33,904 nucleotides of DNA. It comes from an uncultured bacterium. Its GTDB lineage: Bacteria > Verrucomicrobiota > Verrucomicrobiia > Verrucomicrobiales > Akkermansiaceae. The DNA is taken from contig CAMACY010000015.1 of NCBI GenBank assembly GCA_945831585.1, positions 1 through 33,904 of the forward strand. The letters are read 5' to 3'. Of this stretch, positions 32,444 through 33,904 are shown piece after piece (position 1 is the first letter of the stretch; each line of letters opens with the position of its first letter). The notes under the pieces were generated by a model. That model ran no database searches, was not told where the DNA came from, and was given only the letters and a program-made list of their open reading frames with translations. The position numbers and the translations under genes were made by a program.

Positions 32444-33751
32444 TCAGGCCTCGGGGGCACTGACCTTGGCGTTGCGCGCCAGCAGATCCAGCACCTTGGA
32501 GGTGATAATCGACAGGCGCACGCCCGTGATGCGGTTCTCGCGCTGCATCTTGCGGATGAAGGTCTTGAGGTTCTTCTCCTTGGCTTTCTCGGCCATGTCT
32601 GCCAGGGCGCTGAGCACTTCCTGATCGGTGGCCATGATGTGCTCCTTGGAGGCAATCTCCTGCAGGGCGAAGTAGACGCGCAGGTTGCGCTCCGTCTCGG
32701 CCTTGGACTCCTCGCGCAGCTTGTCCATGTCCTTGGCGATGTCGTAGTTGCCGGACTGGATGGCGGCGTAGACCTTGCGCTGCACGGTGTTCTCATTCTC
32801 GCGCTCCACCAGCTCGGCGGGCAGCGCGAAGCTCAGCTGATCGGCGAGTTTTTCGGAAATCTGGTCGGCCTTGGATTCCTCGTTGGCGCGCTCCTTGCTG
32901 CTCTTCATGTTCTCGCGGACGAGCTCCTTAATCTCCTCCAAGGTCTTGCCGGGCATGGACGCGGCAAAGAGCTCGGGCGAAATCTCGGGAACAACCTTCT
33001 CGCGCACTTCCTTGACCGTCACGGCAAAATCAACCGTTTTGCCGGAAAGCTCGGCGATGGGGAAATCCTCCTTCATGGTCACGGCAATGCTCTTGCTCTC
33101 GCCGGCGGAGAGCCCCACGAGCCCCTCACCCAAGCCGGGCATGAACGAATCCGCCTCCACGGCCTGCCAATGCCCCTCGCGACCCTCCATGAAGCCCAGC
33201 GGCTTGCCGCAGAACTCGGCGGCGGGCTTGCCCTCCACCGTGGTCTTGAAATCGATGACGGCGATGTCGCCCATCGCGGCAGCGCGCTCGACCACCTCGT
33301 GCGTGGCCGAGGCCTCGGCGTAGCGCTTCATCGTCTCCTCCACCTCGTCGTCGCTCACCTCGGTCGAGGGCACCGTCACCTCAAGACCCATGTACTCGGG
33401 CAGCTCGAAGGCGGGCACAATCGTCAGCGTGCTGCTCAGGCTGTAGGAACCATCGGCCTGTTCGCCGCACTCGGGCTTACCGAAATCGAGCACCTTGAGC
33501 TCGGGATTCTCCTCCAGGGCTTTCTCCTGAATGTCACTCTGCATCCGATAGTCGAGCTCATCCTTGATGGCCTCGGCGTAGCGCTTGACAATCACACTCT
33601 TGGGAGCCTTGCCGGGACGGAAGCCCGGGATGCGGGCGCCGGAGGCATAGGCGGCGATAACGGAATCCTTGACCGCGCTCACCTCGGAAGGGGTGGCTGT
33701 CGCCTGAAGAGTGGCCTGGCAATCGCTCGTCTTGTTGATGGTAATTTCCAT
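32444..33751 (-). CDS. tig: Trigger factor (ribosome-associated chaperone)
   Basis: The 435-residue protein has the trigger factor layout. The ribosome-binding N-terminal domain contains GFRPGKAP at residues 43-50. An FKBP-like isomerase domain follows (about 155-245; MGDIAVIDFKTTVEGKPA, FMPGLGEGLVGLSAGESKSI). A long helical C-terminal chaperone region then runs to the end (EEIKELVRENMKSSKERANE and onward). It shields nascent chains at the ribosome exit. The start at 33751 is fixed by MEITINKT; the frame is open further upstream but without family sequence. clpP and clpX, often downstream of tig, are not here: menA converges from the other side instead. Confidence 0.95.
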   Translation of the reverse strand: MEITINKTSDCQATLQATATPSEVSAVKDSVIAAYASGARIPGFRPGKAPKSVIVKRYAEAIKDELDYRMQSDIQEKALEENPELKVLDFGKPECGEQADGSYSLSSTLTIVPAFELPEYMGLEVTVPSTEVSDDEVEETMKRYAEASATHEVVERAAAMGDIAVIDFKTTVEGKPAAEFCGKPLGFMEGREGHWQAVEADSFMPGLGEGLVGLSAGESKSIAVTMKEDFPIAELSGKTVDFAVTVKEVREKVVPEISPELFAASMPGKTLEEIKELVRENMKSSKERANEESKADQISEKLADQLSFALPAELVERENENTVQRKVYAAIQSGNYDIAKDMDKLREESKAETERNLRVYFALQEIASKEHIMATDQEVLSALADMAEKAKEKNLKTFIRKMQRENRITGVRLSIITSKVLDLLARNAKVSAPEA

Positions 33752-33796
33752 GATATTCTGACTGTGAAGTTTAGAAGACGGTAAAAAAGCGCCACT

Positions 33797-33824
33797 ATTG
33801 TATAGAAAGCCCCGAAAAAGGCAA
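33797..33824 (-). promoter_or_regulatory. Sigma-70-type promoter of tig
   Basis: On the minus strand, -35 TTGCCT (33824-33819), 16-bp spacer, -10 TACAAT (33802-33797). The ATG is 45 bp further, giving a leader of about 38 bases without a Shine-Dalgarno sequence. Confidence 0.65.
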
Positions 33825-33904
33825 GAGCATACTGCTTCATGACAAAAAAATGTAAGTTGCAAAATCAAATGCGACACCGAAAAGCCGTTGCAGAACACCT
33901 TGTG
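33825..33904. other. AT-richer end of window, no assignable gene
   Basis: These 80 bases are clearly richer in A and T than the rest. A plus-strand ATG at 33869 opens a frame (MRHRKAVAEHLV) that runs off the edge. On the minus strand a frame ending about 33840 could be the tail of another protein. Neither is long enough to call. Confidence 0.3.

Noticed and set aside
33869..33904. Plus-strand frame starting MRHRK at the right edge, briefly considered as ribosomal protein L17
   Set aside because: Only the first five residues resemble L17 and the next ones do not. Twelve codons are too few to call a gene.

Overview
The window is about 34 kb of GC-rich, tightly packed bacterial chromosome. It carries 24 complete protein genes, plus one gene cut by the left edge. 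I see no tRNA, rRNA, CRISPR array, insertion sequence or prophage. The gene mix points to a Gram-negative, probably host-associated member of the Verrucomicrobiota, perhaps near Akkermansiaceae: an exported formylglycine sulfatase, ADP-forming acetyl-CoA synthetase, PglC/PglD/PglE-type sugar enzymes, a small outer-membrane barrel, a Mip/FKBP-like protein and a large exported ankyrin protein. That placement is an inference. Start codons almost never have a Shine-Dalgarno sequence, while promoters look like ordinary sigma-70 sites.

Region 1 (1-8777, + strand) is one long surface-polysaccharide operon. It runs from an EpsG/Wzy-like polymerase (partial) through six glycosyltransferases to a membrane sugar-phosphate transferase (PglC/EpsL type), an acetyltransferase (PglD/EpsM type) and an aminotransferase (PglE/EpsN type). 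Several genes are joined by 4-bp ATGA overlaps. The 4,6-dehydratase needed to feed PglE is not in the window.

Region 2 (8839-17946, + strand) is a set of short units, each with its own promoter and mostly its own terminator: a tri-heme cytochrome c peroxidase, galE, a sulfatase, manC-ruvX, ADP-forming acetyl-CoA synthetase and a GtrA-family membrane protein. galE and manC supply nucleotide sugars that could serve region 1.

Region 3 (17928-23484) has pyrophosphatase and a phosphoglycerate mutase on the minus strand, divergent from an rpoN-recQ-alkaline phosphatase operon on the plus strand.

Region 4 (23475-30078) holds a three-gene minus-strand envelope operon: a PDZ protein, a degenerate Mip/FKBP protein and a 1303-residue ankyrin protein. 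It is divergent from an outer-membrane barrel gene. Two copies of a 56-bp repeat flank the barrel gene.

Region 5 (30085-33904) is pyrC-DUF3820-menA, converging on trigger factor (tig) through a shared bidirectional terminator.

The most striking pattern is in the promoters. At seven genes the -10 box lies only 6-8 bp before the ATG (11 bp at an eighth), which predicts leaderless or nearly leaderless mRNAs. Four other genes have 45-52 bp between -10 and ATG, and three of those four leaders contain an inverted repeat.
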